From an uncultured Prevotellaceae bacterium (GTDB taxonomy: Bacteria; Bacteroidota; Bacteroidia; Bacteroidales; Bacteroidaceae): DNA of 17,731 nt. How positions within the stretch are numbered: position 1 is the stretch's first letter; each line of letters starts with the position of its first letter. Below the pieces are notes generated by a model. That model ran no database searches and was not told where the DNA came from. It saw only the letters and a list, made by a program, of their open reading frames with translations. The stretch lies in contig CALAEY010000097.1 in the NCBI GenBank assembly GCA_937891085.1, positions 1 through 17,731 on the forward strand, given 5' to 3'. Made by a program: the position numbers and the translations under genes. Below, one piece after another: positions 1 through 8,599 of the stretch.

Positions 1-1098
1 GCTCTCTTCCTTCAACAGCAGCTGCTGGTTGCGTGCCAGACGCTCAGAGAAGTCGGATGCCTCTTCATAAGTCACGTTGAACGGGGTCACTGTCATAGAG
101 TCTACACCACCCAGTGCAGCACTCATGGCCTGAGTCTGCGTACGCAGCAGGTTCATGTGAGCATCGAATACAGAGAGGTTATAAGTAGAGGTAGTAGCAT
201 GTACGTGAATCTTGCAAGCTTCCTTGTTGTCAGTGTACTGAGACATGATGTCTGCCCAAAGCATACGAACGGCACGGAACTTAGCGATCTCCATGAAGTA
301 GTTCAAGCTGATACCCAAGTTGAAACGCAGCTTCTGGTTAGCGGTCTCTGCAGGAACACCTGCTTCTACCAACTTGCTGATGTACTCATTACCCCAAGCC
401 AGTGCATAACCCAGCTCCTGATAGATGAATGAACCAGCATCGGTCAGTGTCACACCATTTACGCTCACTACCTGGAACTGTGGCAGCTCTGCAGTAGCCT
501 CGATGAGTTCCTTAGCAACCTCTACAGCGTTCTCCAACTCATGACCACGCGTCATCATCTTATTGATGAAGTCGAAGTCGATAGAGCCTTTCAGCTTCTC
601 CAGTGGGTAGCCCTGCTTCTTGAAGTAAGCTACTAATGCCTTGGCCAGTTCCACAGCATGCTTCTGGCAACCACGGAAGTTCAGCTCTACACACTCAGGC
701 ACGATGCCCTGAAGCAATGTCTCCAGATAAGCCTCGGTGATGTCTGCACGTCCTACGTGGAATGACAGAGAGTCGATACCGCGATTCAGGATATCCAGAG
801 CCTTCTTGTTAGCCTCAGCAGGATCTGCTACCTTGATTTCCTGACGAATGAGCCAGTTGTTCTCATTCTTTTTCTTTCCTCTCAAGTAAGGGAATTCACC
901 TGGGAGAGAATTGACCGTCTTCAGGTCTTTCAAATCTTCGAGACGATAGAAAGGCTGCACATTGAAGCCCTCGTTCGTTCTCCAAACCAATTTCTTCTCA
1001 AACGGAGCACCCTTCAGGTCAGTGGTGATTTTGTCAATCCACTGCTGCGTGGTGGTAGGCTCAAATTCGGAGAAGAGTCTTTCTTTAATTTCTGCCAT
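1..1098 (-). CDS. mutA: Methylmalonyl-CoA mutase small (beta) subunit, N-terminal 366 residues (3' end off window)
   Basis: Read on the minus strand, an uninterrupted frame starts at the ATG at 1096-1098 (MAEIKERLFSEFEPTT) and is still open at position 1, giving 366 residues. The opening residues, the WRTNEGF / QPFYR / LPGEFPYLRG stretch at about 43-85 and the following TIM-barrel-like segment match what is known of the MutA half of the bacterial MutA/MutB heterodimer. In that family MutB carries the active site and adenosylcobalamin; the enzyme interconverts succinyl-CoA and methylmalonyl-CoA on the cytoplasmic succinate-propionate route. Full MutA is usually 600-700 residues, so roughly half is missing only because of the window edge. 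mutB would be expected just downstream (leftwards, unseen). A -7-like box lies 41 bp upstream of the start. No frameshift is seen. The alternative, that this is MutB, is less likely given the start sequence. Confidence 0.9.
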   Translation of the reverse strand, partial: MAEIKERLFSEFEPTTTQQWIDKITTDLKGAPFEKKLVWRTNEGFNVQPFYRLEDLKDLKTVNSLPGEFPYLRGKKKNENNWLIRQEIKVADPAEANKKALDILNRGIDSLSFHVGRADITEAYLETLLQGIVPECVELNFRGCQKHAVELAKALVAYFKKQGYPLEKLKGSIDFDFINKMMTRGHELENAVEVAKELIEATAELPQFQVVSVNGVTLTDAGSFIYQELGYALAWGNEYISKLVEAGVPAETANQKLRFNLGISLNYFMEIAKFRAVRMLWADIMSQYTDNKEACKIHVHATTSTYNLSVFDAHMNLLRTQTQAMSAALGGVDSMTVTPFNVTYEEASDFSERLARNQQLLLKEES

Positions 1099-1138
1099 AA
1101 TTTATTTGATTAAAAAAAATAAGTTCTTAATAGCGGTG

Positions 1139-1146
1139 CGAAGTTA
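1139..1146 (-). promoter_or_regulatory. Candidate -7 box of mutA (TAACTTCG)
   Basis: On the minus strand TAACTTCG matches the Bacteroidota TAnnTTTG -7 element with one change and sits 41 bp before the mutA ATG. No TTTG is found at the usual 19-21 bp upstream, so this is a partial match only. Confidence 0.45.
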
Positions 1147-1299
1147 CAACTTTTACGCCACATTTTTAATATAAAATGCAAAAAATATGCATAAAAGATA
1201 CTTCCGAAGGTGCTTTTCATGCTTCTTAGGGACATTTTGACAAGCTGAGTTTCAAAATTCAATCGTTTGCACGTGTAAAAGACGGATTATAGCGAAATA

Positions 1300-1331
1300 C
1301 TTGCAGGACACTGGAAAAGTTCGTAACTTTG
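1300..1331 (+). promoter_or_regulatory. Promoter of the AspT-like transporter gene
   Basis: A perfect TAnnTTTG -7 box (TAACTTTG, 1324-1331) is preceded at exactly 20 bp by CTTG (1300-1303), a close match to the TTTG -33 element of Bacteroidota sigma-ABfr promoters. Transcription should begin near 1337, leaving an untranslated leader of about 30 nt before the ATG at 1366. Confidence 0.7.
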
Positions 1332-1365
1332 CACCCAGAAAACAAACGGCTAAACCCTTTAAGTT

Positions 1366-3030
1366 ATGGATTGGTTATCAAATTTACTATGGGATTCAAG
1401 TTCTGTGGCCCATATCGTGTTCCTTTATTCCTTCGTTATCGCCATTGGTGTACTACTTGGAAAGATCAAGGTTTTCGGGGTGTCACTCGGAGTTACGTTC
1501 ATCCTCTTCATGGGTATCTTCGTGGGGCATTTCGGTTTCACGGCACAACCTGATATCCTGCACTTCATCCGTGATTTCGGGCTCATCTTGTTTGTTTTCT
1601 GTATCGGCTTGCAGGTAGGGCCGTCGTTCTTCTCCAGTTTCAAGGAAGGAGGCATACGCCTGAACATCCTTGCTGCGCTTATCATCGTACTGAATATCAT
1701 AGTGACCCTCGCCATCTATTATGCCGACAGTCGTATGGATCTGCCCATGATGATCGGCGTACTCTACGGAGCAGTGACCAATACGCCTGGTCTTGGTGCT
1801 GCACAGGAGGCGCTCAACCAGCTTAATTATACAGGCGATCCCATAGCCTTGGGTTATGCCTGTGCCTACCCGCTTGGTGTTATAGGCATCATCCTCTCTA
1901 TGATCCTGATCCGTCAGTTGCTGAAGATCAATCTGAAGAAGGAGAGCGAAGAGATTGCCAATCAGGAAGAAGACGCCCATCACAAGCCTCGCGAACTACA
2001 TATCGAGGTGCGCAATGAGAGCATCGAGGGCAAGAAGTTGCTCCAAGTGAAGCAGTTTATCGGACGCGACTTTGTGGTGTCACGCATCAAGCATGCCACA
2101 GAGATTGAAGTCCCCAATCATAACACGATTTTCTTCCTTGGCGACATTCTGCGCGTGGTGTGCAACGAGGATGATGCCCCTGCCATCACGGCCTTTATCG
2201 GACGTGAGGTAGAGCCTATCAAATGGAAAGATAAGGAAACGCCAATGGTGGCTAAGCGTGTGCTGCTGACTCGTTCCAACTTCAACGGGAAGAAACTGGG
2301 CAACCTACATTTCAGAAGTATGTATGGGGTGAATGTGACGCGTGTCATCCGTTCTGGTATGGAGCTGTTTGCAGCACCGAGCCTCGCCCTCCAGGTAGGC
2401 GACCGTCTGATTGTCGTTGGTCAGCAGGATGATGTGGAGCATGTAGCACAACTCTTAGGCAATGAGATCAAGGAACTGAATACGCCGAATATCGTTACCA
2501 TCTTCATCGGTATTTTCCTCGGCATCTTAGTGGGTAGTTTCCCCATCGTTTTCCCAGGTATGCCTACACCTGTGAAACTCGGTTTGGCAGGAGGTCCTCT
2601 TGTGGTGGCTATCTTGGTGGGGCGCTTCGGACATAAGTTCAAGATGGTAACCTATACTACAACGGCAGCCAATCTGATGATGCGTGAGATAGGCATTTCC
2701 CTCTTCTTGGCAAGCGTCGGGATTGAGGCAGGTGCCAGCTTTGTTCAAACGGTGATTCAAGGCGATGGCCTGCTCTACGTAGTCTATGGTTTTCTCATCA
2801 CACTGATTCCGCTGATGCTCGTAGGTCTGTTTGCCCGTCTGTATTGGAAGGTCAACTACTACACGCTCATTGGTATGCTTGGAGGTAGCTACACACAACC
2901 TGCCGCCTTGGCTTATAGCACACAAATAGCGGACAACGCGGCTCCCTCACTAGGGTATTCCACCGTTTATCCGCTATCCATGTTCTTACGCATCTTGGCA
3001 GGCCAAATGATCCTGCTGATGCTCTTATAG
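1366..3030 (+). CDS. AspT/YidE/YbjL-family putative transporter with central TrkA_C (RCK_C) domains
   Basis: This 554-residue protein has the duplicated architecture of the aspartate:alanine exchanger family. An N-terminal membrane half (about residues 15-185) contains the conserved segment GAVTNTPGLGAAQEAL. A soluble middle region (about 205-370) holds two TrkA_C-like modules, each ending in a GD-x-L-x-V-V motif (GDILRVV, GDRLIVVG). A second membrane half (about 378-554) contains the matching GGSYTQPAALAYS segment. Both halves carry the repeated GL-x-LF / GISLF and G-V/L-x-G pattern of the family. AspT itself exchanges aspartate for alanine; YidE and YbjL have no firm substrate, and nothing visible decides the substrate here. 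The start is the first ATG after a strong promoter. The gene stands alone and its last 6 bp overlap the tail of the convergent kinase-like gene. Confidence 0.85.
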   Translation: MDWLSNLLWDSSSVAHIVFLYSFVIAIGVLLGKIKVFGVSLGVTFILFMGIFVGHFGFTAQPDILHFIRDFGLILFVFCIGLQVGPSFFSSFKEGGIRLNILAALIIVLNIIVTLAIYYADSRMDLPMMIGVLYGAVTNTPGLGAAQEALNQLNYTGDPIALGYACAYPLGVIGIILSMILIRQLLKINLKKESEEIANQEEDAHHKPRELHIEVRNESIEGKKLLQVKQFIGRDFVVSRIKHATEIEVPNHNTIFFLGDILRVVCNEDDAPAITAFIGREVEPIKWKDKETPMVAKRVLLTRSNFNGKKLGNLHFRSMYGVNVTRVIRSGMELFAAPSLALQVGDRLIVVGQQDDVEHVAQLLGNEIKELNTPNIVTIFIGIFLGILVGSFPIVFPGMPTPVKLGLAGGPLVVAILVGRFGHKFKMVTYTTTAANLMMREIGISLFLASVGIEAGASFVQTVIQGDGLLYVVYGFLITLIPLMLVGLFARLYWKVNYYTLIGMLGGSYTQPAALAYSTQIADNAAPSLGYSTVYPLSMFLRILAGQMILLMLL

Positions 3031-3651
3031 ACTGAGTCTCTTACGCACGAAGGCTTCAATGAAGTCCACCGTTCCATCGATTCCCAGTTGTGAGGAATTG
3101 ATGCAGAGATGGTACGATTTCGCAACGCCCCATTTCTTGTTGGTGTAGTAGTTGTAATACTCCGCACGTTTCTTTTCGCCCTTCTCTATGAACTCCTCTG
3201 CTTGCTCAGCGGTGAAGTTGTGGAGTTCCATCAGTCGCTTGATGCGGTCGTCCTTGTCGGCAGTGATGAACACGCTCACACAGCGAGGGTTCTCACGCAG
3301 GATATAGTCTGCGCAGCGCCCCATGAAAAGGCACGATTTCTCTTCGGCCAAACTGCGAATCACATCACTCTGTACCTTGAACAGGGCATCGTTGCTCAGG
3401 CTGTTCATCGCTGGGATGCTACCCTCCGAAATGAAAGGGAAGCGAATGCTGAAGAGGCCACGTGGTCCAGATTGAGCCTGCTCATCGGCGCGCTCAAAGA
3501 ACTCTGCGCACAGTCCGCTCTCTTCCGATGCCAAGTTGATCAGTTCCTTGTCATAGAAGTCAATGCCCAGTCTGGCTGCCAGTTTCTCTCCCACGTTTCG
3601 GCCACCGCTACCCAACTGTCGGCCTACGCTAACAACAAAATTCTCAGTCAT
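3025..3651 (-). CDS. Cytidylate kinase-like family protein
   Basis: The 208-residue product opens with VVSVGRQLGSGGRNVGEKLA, the glycine-rich nucleotide-binding loop seen in the Cytidylate_kin2 (AAA_26) family, followed by LGIDFYDKELI, also typical of that family. A lid-like region with SLFMGRCADYIL and RCVSVFITADKDDRIKRLM (about residues 106-140) is compatible with a nucleoside-monophosphate-kinase fold. These proteins resemble CMP kinase but most have no tested substrate, and a true cmk is normally present elsewhere in Bacteroidota, so I do not assign a symbol. The start is the only ATG in front of the loop motif. It is transcribed towards the AspT-like transporter: its TAA (3025-3027) and that gene's TAG (3028-3030) lie side by side. 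A TATATTTG box lies 30 bp upstream. Confidence 0.8.
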   Translation of the reverse strand: MTENFVVSVGRQLGSGGRNVGEKLAARLGIDFYDKELINLASEESGLCAEFFERADEQAQSGPRGLFSIRFPFISEGSIPAMNSLSNDALFKVQSDVIRSLAEEKSCLFMGRCADYILRENPRCVSVFITADKDDRIKRLMELHNFTAEQAEEFIEKGEKKRAEYYNYYTNKKWGVAKSYHLCINSSQLGIDGTVDFIEAFVRKRLSL

Positions 3652-3680
3652 TTTCAGTGTTTTTAAGGATATTTCCTGAG

Positions 3681-3688
3681 CAAATATA
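3681..3688 (-). promoter_or_regulatory. -7 box of the cytidylate kinase-like gene (TATATTTG)
   Basis: On the minus strand TATATTTG matches TAnnTTTG perfectly and ends 30 bp before the ATG. At 20 bp upstream there is TTTC, a three-of-four match to the TTTG -33 element. This gives the kinase-like gene its own promoter, separate from the MATE-HAD operon upstream. Confidence 0.6.
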
Positions 3689-3702
3689 AAGCAAAAAATC
3701 TA

Positions 3703-3737
3703 CAAAACGAAAGAAAAACAACAATTTTTTCATTTTG
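3703..3737 (-). terminator. Weak AT-rich hairpin after the MATE-HAD operon
   Basis: CAAAACGAAAGAAAAA (3703-3718) faces TTTTTTCATTTTG (3725-3737); the arms pair with one mismatch and one bulge around a six-base spacer. It is placed where a terminator for the leftward MATE-HAD transcript would be expected, but the stem is nearly all A-T, so the call is tentative. Confidence 0.3.
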
Positions 3738-3779
3738 TAACAGAAATTTCACATCAAGCGGCAAAGAAGATATTGATTC

Positions 3780-4400
3780 TTATTCCAAAAGCAAATGAAG
3801 CTTCTCCGTCCAGTCTTCTCCCTCGCGAGGCTGATAGGTTTGAATGCCGAGAGACGCTGCCACCTCCACATTGCGGCATCCATCATCGAGGAAAAGTGTT
3901 TCCGAAGGATTGATCTGCTCTTTCTCCAGCATCAGTTGGAAGATGGCAGGATCGGGCTTCATAAGGCGGCATTGGTAGCTCAGGTAGCAAGCATCGAAAT
4001 AGCCGCTCAGGGTACGACCGTCACCACTGAATTCCGGACTCATCGCCCATGACATCATGTATGGATTGGTATTCGAAAGCAGAATCAAGCGATAGCCTTT
4101 CTGACGCAGCGCCACCAGCGTATCGAGGTTGCAGCGCGGCACACTCTGCACGAAGCCCTTCCAAGCATAGAGACAGTCGGCAGGGGTAAGGTCGCATCCT
4201 GCCAGTGCACTCAGTTGTTCCCGAAACTCTTCCGCCGTGATTTTACCGCTCTCCAGATCGCCGAAGATGCCCGACTGTGCAAAAGGATCCAGATAGGTAC
4301 GGATATTCTCCACACCCATGTCATAGAATCGGCGCACAGCCTGCTCGAAGTCCAGCGTGATGATCACGCCTCCCAAGTCAAAAACTATATTCTTAATCAT
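3780..4400 (-). CDS. HAD-superfamily (subclass IA, YihX-like) phosphatase
   Basis: The 206-residue protein shows the four HAD motifs in order: motif I VFDLGGVI with nucleophile Asp8, motif II LLSNTN with Ser109, motif III Lys148 in LMKPDPAIF, and motif IV LFLDDG with Asp172-Asp173. The cap is the small helical type between motifs I and II. Motif I has Gly10 where most HAD phosphatases have the second Asp; this DLG form is familiar from the YihX-like sugar-phosphate phosphatases, so it is not by itself a sign of inactivation. The likely role is dephosphorylating a small cytoplasmic metabolite; the substrate cannot be read from sequence. Its ATG overlaps the stop of the MATE gene in an ATGA (4397-4400), so translation is probably coupled and the two form one operon. 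Confidence 0.85.
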   Translation of the reverse strand: MIKNIVFDLGGVIITLDFEQAVRRFYDMGVENIRTYLDPFAQSGIFGDLESGKITAEEFREQLSALAGCDLTPADCLYAWKGFVQSVPRCNLDTLVALRQKGYRLILLSNTNPYMMSWAMSPEFSGDGRTLSGYFDACYLSYQCRLMKPDPAIFQLMLEKEQINPSETLFLDDGCRNVEVAASLGIQTYQPREGEDWTEKLHLLLE

Positions 4401-5743
4401 ATCTTTTTAAACTTTCTAAACTGCATCCACAGCATGACTGCAGCCACGATGGTAGATATCAGGTCGCTCAAAGGCATGCTATACCACACGCCGTCTACGC
4501 CGAAGATTTCGGGCAGTATCAGGATGCACGGCAGCAAGAAAAGCAACTGGCGCGTCAGACTCAGGAAGATGGCCTTCGGAGCCATGCCAATGCTCTGGAA
4601 GAAGTTGGTCGTCACCATCTGGAAGCCCACCACAGGAAATACCAGAACCATGATGCGCAGGGCCCGCACAGAGATACGTACCAGTTCTTCATCGGTAGTA
4701 AAGATACGTACCAGCACCTCAGGCACTAGCTCGCCCAGCAAGAAGGCGGTTGTAGTGACCAGCGTAGCCCACATCACCGTGATTTTCAGCACTCCCGTCA
4801 CGCGGTGGTATAATTTCGCACCGTAGTTATAGCCCGCTATAGGCTGCATACCCTGGTTCAGACCCACCACCACCATCACGGCCACGAAAACCAGTCGGTT
4901 CACCACACCATAGGCACCTATGGCATAGTCGCCGCTAGTGCGCATCAAGGCCTTATTGATGAGTATCACCACCAAGCAAGAAGCCAGGTTCATCAAGAAA
5001 GGCGCCATACCGATGGAAAGTGAGGCCGTCACGATGCGCTTCTTCAGACTGAAGATGCCACGACTGAAGTGGAGCAGTTCATTCTTGTTGGAGAACAGTT
5101 TGATCTGCCACATCAGCGAGAGGCTCTGCGCGATGACCGTAGCCACCGCCGCACCGCGGATGCCCATATCCAGTCCGAAGATGAAGATGGGGTCTAGGAT
5201 GGTATTCACTACCACCGTGGCAATGGTGGCATACATGGAGTCCTTAGGGTGACCCGACGCACGCAGCAAGGCATTCATTCCGAAGTAGAGGTGCGTGATG
5301 ACATTGCCCAGAAGGATGATCTGCATATAGTCACGGGCATAGGGGATGGTGTTCTCACTAGCGCCGAAGAAGTAGAGGATGGGATCCAAGAAGATCAACG
5401 CCACCACCGTAAGCAGCAGGCCTAAGCCGATGTTCAGATCCACCACGTTACCCAGCACATGACGGGCCGTATCATAGTCTTTCTGCCCCAGCTTCACCGA
5501 CACCAGCGTAGCGGCACCCACGCCCACCAGAGAGCCGAAAGCACCTGCCACGTTCATCAGTGGGAAGGTGATGGCAATGCCAGAGATAGCCATGGCACCC
5601 ACGCCCTGACCGATGAAGATGCTATCCACCATATTATACAGCGACGAGGCCGTCATGGCGATGATGGACGGAATGGCATACTGTGCCAGCAGTTTACCGA
5701 CTTTTTCAGTGCCAAGCGCGGTAGGTATTTTCTTATCTGTCAT
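4397..5743 (-). CDS. MATE family efflux transporter
   Basis: This 448-residue protein has about twelve hydrophobic segments arranged as two similar six-helix halves. It begins with the KLLAQYAIPSIIAMTASSLYNMVDSIFIGQGVG segment (about residues 17-50), the hallmark of bacterial MATE proteins, and repeats related patterns such as GLNQGMQPIAGYNYGAK near residue 295. The family exports cationic drugs or metabolites across the inner membrane in exchange for Na+ or H+; the NorM/DinF subgroup and the substrate cannot be told from sequence. Length is normal. The ATG at 5741-5743 follows a TACCTTTG box by 23 bp. It is the first gene of a two-gene operon with the HAD phosphatase and diverges from lysS. 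Confidence 0.92.
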   Translation of the reverse strand: MTDKKIPTALGTEKVGKLLAQYAIPSIIAMTASSLYNMVDSIFIGQGVGAMAISGIAITFPLMNVAGAFGSLVGVGAATLVSVKLGQKDYDTARHVLGNVVDLNIGLGLLLTVVALIFLDPILYFFGASENTIPYARDYMQIILLGNVITHLYFGMNALLRASGHPKDSMYATIATVVVNTILDPIFIFGLDMGIRGAAVATVIAQSLSLMWQIKLFSNKNELLHFSRGIFSLKKRIVTASLSIGMAPFLMNLASCLVVILINKALMRTSGDYAIGAYGVVNRLVFVAVMVVVGLNQGMQPIAGYNYGAKLYHRVTGVLKITVMWATLVTTTAFLLGELVPEVLVRIFTTDEELVRISVRALRIMVLVFPVVGFQMVTTNFFQSIGMAPKAIFLSLTRQLLFLLPCILILPEIFGVDGVWYSMPLSDLISTIVAAVMLWMQFRKFKKI

Positions 5744-5766
5744 ATCAATCTTTTATAAATCGGCTG

Positions 5767-5774
5767 CAAAGGTA
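5767..5774 (-). promoter_or_regulatory. -7 box of the MATE-HAD operon (TACCTTTG)
   Basis: Minus-strand TACCTTTG fits TAnnTTTG and lies 23 bp before the MATE start. No -33 match at the usual spacing. It is about 44 bp from the lysS -7 box on the other strand, so the two promoters share a short divergent region. Confidence 0.55.
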
Positions 5775-5818
5775 CGCATTTTCTCCATACAAAATAGGGG
5801 AATCTAAAAAATAATCCT

Positions 5819-5826
5819 TAACTTTG
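5819..5826 (+). promoter_or_regulatory. -7 box of the lysS operon (TAACTTTG)
   Basis: TAACTTTG matches the -7 consensus and predicts a start of transcription near 5833, about 22 nt before the lysS ATG. No clear TTTG is found 19-21 bp upstream. Confidence 0.55.
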
Positions 5827-5854
5827 CCCGTAATTTGAGTATATAGGTACTATT

Positions 5855-7582
5855 ATGAATGTTTTAGAACTGAGTGAGCAAGAAATAATACGCAGACAGA
5901 GTCTGCAAGAATTGCGCAATATGGGCATCAACCCCTATCCTGCTGCCGAGTTTCCCACCAATGCCTTCAGTACCGATATCCGTGCGGAGTTTAAGGACGA
6001 TGACGAGGAGAAACGTGAGGTAGTGATTGCAGGACGAATGATGAGCCGCCGCGTGATGGGCAAGGCCAGTTTCGCAGAGCTGCAAGACAGTAAGGGGCGC
6101 ATTCAGGTGTACGTCACTCGCGATGACATCTGCCCAGATGAGAACAAAGATCTTTATAATGTGGTTTTCAAACGCCTGCTGGACATCGGCGACTTCATCG
6201 GTGTGAAGGGTTTCGTGTTCCGCACGCAGACGGGTGAGATTTCAGTGCATGCACAGAGCCTCACCTTGCTTTCCAAGAGTTTGAAGCCGCTCCCCATCGT
6301 GAAATATAAGGATGGCGTGGCCTACGATAAATTCGAGGATCCAGAGCTGCGCTATCGCCAGCGCTATGTGGACTTAGTGGTAAATGACGGTGTGAAGGAG
6401 ACCTTCATGCAGCGTGCCACCGTGATACGCACCATGCGCCGTGTGCTCGACGAGGCTGGCTATACCGAGGTAGAGACTCCTACCCTGCAGGCTATTGCCG
6501 GTGGTGCCAGTGCCCGTCCGTTCATCACACACTTCAACGCTCTGAATACCGATATGTATATGCGCATCGCCACGGAGCTTTACTTGAAGCGCCTCATCGT
6601 GGGCGGTTTCGAGGGTGTGTATGAAATCGGAAAGAATTTCCGCAACGAGGGTATGGATCGTAACCACAACCCTGAATTCACCTGCATGGAGCTGTATGTG
6701 CAGTATAAGGACTACAACTGGATGATGTCTTTCACCGAGAAGTTGCTTGAAACCATCTGCATCGCCGTGAACGGTAAGCCAGAGCGTGAGATCGACGGAC
6801 AGATCGTCAGCTTCAAGGCTCCTTACCGCCGCTTGCCTATCCTCGATGCCATCAAGGAAAAGACAGGGTTCGACTGCGAGGGTAAGACCGAGGAGGAGAT
6901 CCGTGCGTTCTGCTTAGAGAAGGGCATGGAGGTAGATGAGACCATGGGTAAGGGTAAGCTTATCGACGAGCTCTTCGGAGAGTTCTGCGAGGGCACGTTC
7001 ATCCAGCCTACCTTCATCACCGACTATCCTGTGGAGATGTCACCGCTGACTAAGATGCACCGCAGTAAGCCCGGACTCACCGAGCGCTTCGAGCTGATGG
7101 TGAATGGCAAGGAGTTGGCCAATGCCTATTCAGAGCTGAACGACCCACTCGATCAGGAAGAGCGCTTCAAGGAGCAGATGCGACTGGCCGATAAGGGTGA
7201 CGATGAGGCCATGATCATCGATCAGGACTTCCTCCGTGCACTGCAGTATGGCATGCCTCCAACGAGCGGCATCGGCATCGGCATCGACCGTCTGGTGATG
7301 CTCATGACGGGCAAGACCTTCATTCAGGAAGTGCTGTTCTTCCCTCAGATGAAGCCAGAGAAGAGTGCGCCAAAAGACCCTGTGGCCAAGTACACCGCCC
7401 TAGGCATCGACGAGGCTTGGGTACCAGTGATCCAGAAGGCTGGCTACAATGTGGTGGAAAGCATGAAGGAAGTGAATCCCCAGAAGCTCCACATGGAGAT
7501 TTGTGGCATCAATAAGAAATTTAAGTTGGAATTACCCAACCCAAGCGTAGCTGACGTGCAGGCGTGGATTGAGAAAATCTAA
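5855..7582 (+). CDS. lysS: Lysyl-tRNA synthetase, class II, with C-terminal extension
   Basis: The 575-residue enzyme charges tRNA-Lys with lysine in the cytoplasm. Residues about 55-140 form the OB-fold anticodon-binding domain (VVIAGRMMSRRVMGKASF). The class II catalytic domain follows: motif 1 around 190-210 (RATVIRTMRRVLDE), motif 2 around 258-284 (NFRNEGMDRNHNPEFT) and motif 3 around 472-487 (GIGIGIDRLVML). After about residue 505 there is a further 70-residue tail, roughly from KYTALGIDEAWV to the end, beyond the usual 490-510-residue bacterial enzyme; from memory this length is normal in Bacteroidota. It heads a tight rightward cluster with gpsA (11-bp gap), pgi and a HAD gene. The start is the first ATG after the -7 box. 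Confidence 0.96.
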   Translation: MNVLELSEQEIIRRQSLQELRNMGINPYPAAEFPTNAFSTDIRAEFKDDDEEKREVVIAGRMMSRRVMGKASFAELQDSKGRIQVYVTRDDICPDENKDLYNVVFKRLLDIGDFIGVKGFVFRTQTGEISVHAQSLTLLSKSLKPLPIVKYKDGVAYDKFEDPELRYRQRYVDLVVNDGVKETFMQRATVIRTMRRVLDEAGYTEVETPTLQAIAGGASARPFITHFNALNTDMYMRIATELYLKRLIVGGFEGVYEIGKNFRNEGMDRNHNPEFTCMELYVQYKDYNWMMSFTEKLLETICIAVNGKPEREIDGQIVSFKAPYRRLPILDAIKEKTGFDCEGKTEEEIRAFCLEKGMEVDETMGKGKLIDELFGEFCEGTFIQPTFITDYPVEMSPLTKMHRSKPGLTERFELMVNGKELANAYSELNDPLDQEERFKEQMRLADKGDDEAMIIDQDFLRALQYGMPPTSGIGIGIDRLVMLMTGKTFIQEVLFFPQMKPEKSAPKDPVAKYTALGIDEAWVPVIQKAGYNVVESMKEVNPQKLHMEICGINKKFKLELPNPSVADVQAWIEKI

Positions 7583-7593
7583 AGCAGGCAGAG

Positions 7594-8589
7594 ATGAATT
7601 CACTAGGAAGGATAGCGATCATGGGTGGAGGTAGTTGGGCCACCGCCATTGCCAAGATGGTACTGGCGCACCAACCCTACATCAATTGGTACATGCGGCG
7701 TGAAGACCGCATTGCCGAATTCCTTCGTCTTGGACATAACCCTGCCTACCTCACCGATGTGCAGTTTGATACCGAGCGCATCCACTTCAGTAGTGATATA
7801 AATAAGGTGGTGGAAGAATCAGACACCCTGGTGTTCGTCACACCGTCACCTTACCTGAAGAGCCACCTCACCAAGCTCACTGCCGATATCAAGAGTAAGT
7901 TCATCATCTCGGCCATCAAGGGTATCGTGCCTGATGAGAACCTCATTGTGTCGGAGTATTTCCAGAAGGTGTATGGCGTACCCGCAGAGAACTTTGCCGT
8001 GATAGCCGGCCCGTGTCATGCAGAGGAGGTGGCCTTCGAGCGTCTGTCGTACCTCACCACGGCCTGTGCCGACATCAACAGGGCGCACATGGTGGCGCAA
8101 CTGGTCACCTGCCCTTACATCAAGGCCTCTATCAGTCGCGACGTGGCAGGCATCGAGTATGCCTGTGTGCTGAAAAATATCTACGCCATTGCGTCGGGTA
8201 TCAGCATCGGTTTGAAGTATGGCGACAATTTCCAAGCCGTGCTCATCAGCAGCGCCAGCAGGGAGCTGGAGCATTTCTTGGAGGTGGCACACCCCTTCAA
8301 GCGCAATGTGAAAGACTCGGTGTACCTGGGCGACCTTATGGTGACCGCCTACTCCAAGTTCAGCCGCAACCGCTCCTTCGGCACCATGATCGGACAGGGC
8401 TATTCCGTGAAGAGTGCCCAGATAGAGATGCAGATGATAGCCGAGGGCTACTATGGCGCGCGCTGCATCACGCTGAAGAACATGGAGTGCAATGCCGACA
8501 TTCCTATCGTGAATGCCGTGTACAACATACTCTACCGTCAGGCATCGCCCAGCATGGAGTTTCGCAGGCTCACGGAGATGCTGAAATAA
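7594..8589 (+). CDS. gpsA: Glycerol-3-phosphate dehydrogenase [NAD(P)+]
   Basis: The 331-residue protein begins with a Rossmann nucleotide-binding loop, IAIMGGGSWATAIAKM (residues 7-22), and continues with the family signature IAGPCHAEEVAFERLSYLT (about 138-156), LKNIYAIASG (about 193-202) and SRNRSFGTMIGQG (about 257-269). The conserved Lys of the LKN motif is in place. The enzyme reduces dihydroxyacetone phosphate to sn-glycerol 3-phosphate, the backbone of membrane phospholipids, in the cytoplasm. The GPC-H-A form in place of the commoner GPSFA appears, from memory, to be usual in Bacteroidota. The gene follows lysS after only 11 bp and is probably co-transcribed with it; pgi follows 43 bp later. 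Confidence 0.94.
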   Translation: MNSLGRIAIMGGGSWATAIAKMVLAHQPYINWYMRREDRIAEFLRLGHNPAYLTDVQFDTERIHFSSDINKVVEESDTLVFVTPSPYLKSHLTKLTADIKSKFIISAIKGIVPDENLIVSEYFQKVYGVPAENFAVIAGPCHAEEVAFERLSYLTTACADINRAHMVAQLVTCPYIKASISRDVAGIEYACVLKNIYAIASGISIGLKYGDNFQAVLISSASRELEHFLEVAHPFKRNVKDSVYLGDLMVTAYSKFSRNRSFGTMIGQGYSVKSAQIEMQMIAEGYYGARCITLKNMECNADIPIVNAVYNILYRQASPSMEFRRLTEMLK

Positions 8590-8599
8590 CAGAAAGAAA

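Noticed and set aside
1099..1299. Cobalamin riboswitch before the B12-dependent mutA
   Set aside because: The mutA leader after the -7 box is only about 35 nt, too short, and no B12-box-like sequence was seen.
4370..4400. Inactive HAD protein because motif I reads DLG instead of DxD
   Set aside because: The DLG form is usual in YihX-like phosphatases and all other catalytic residues are present.
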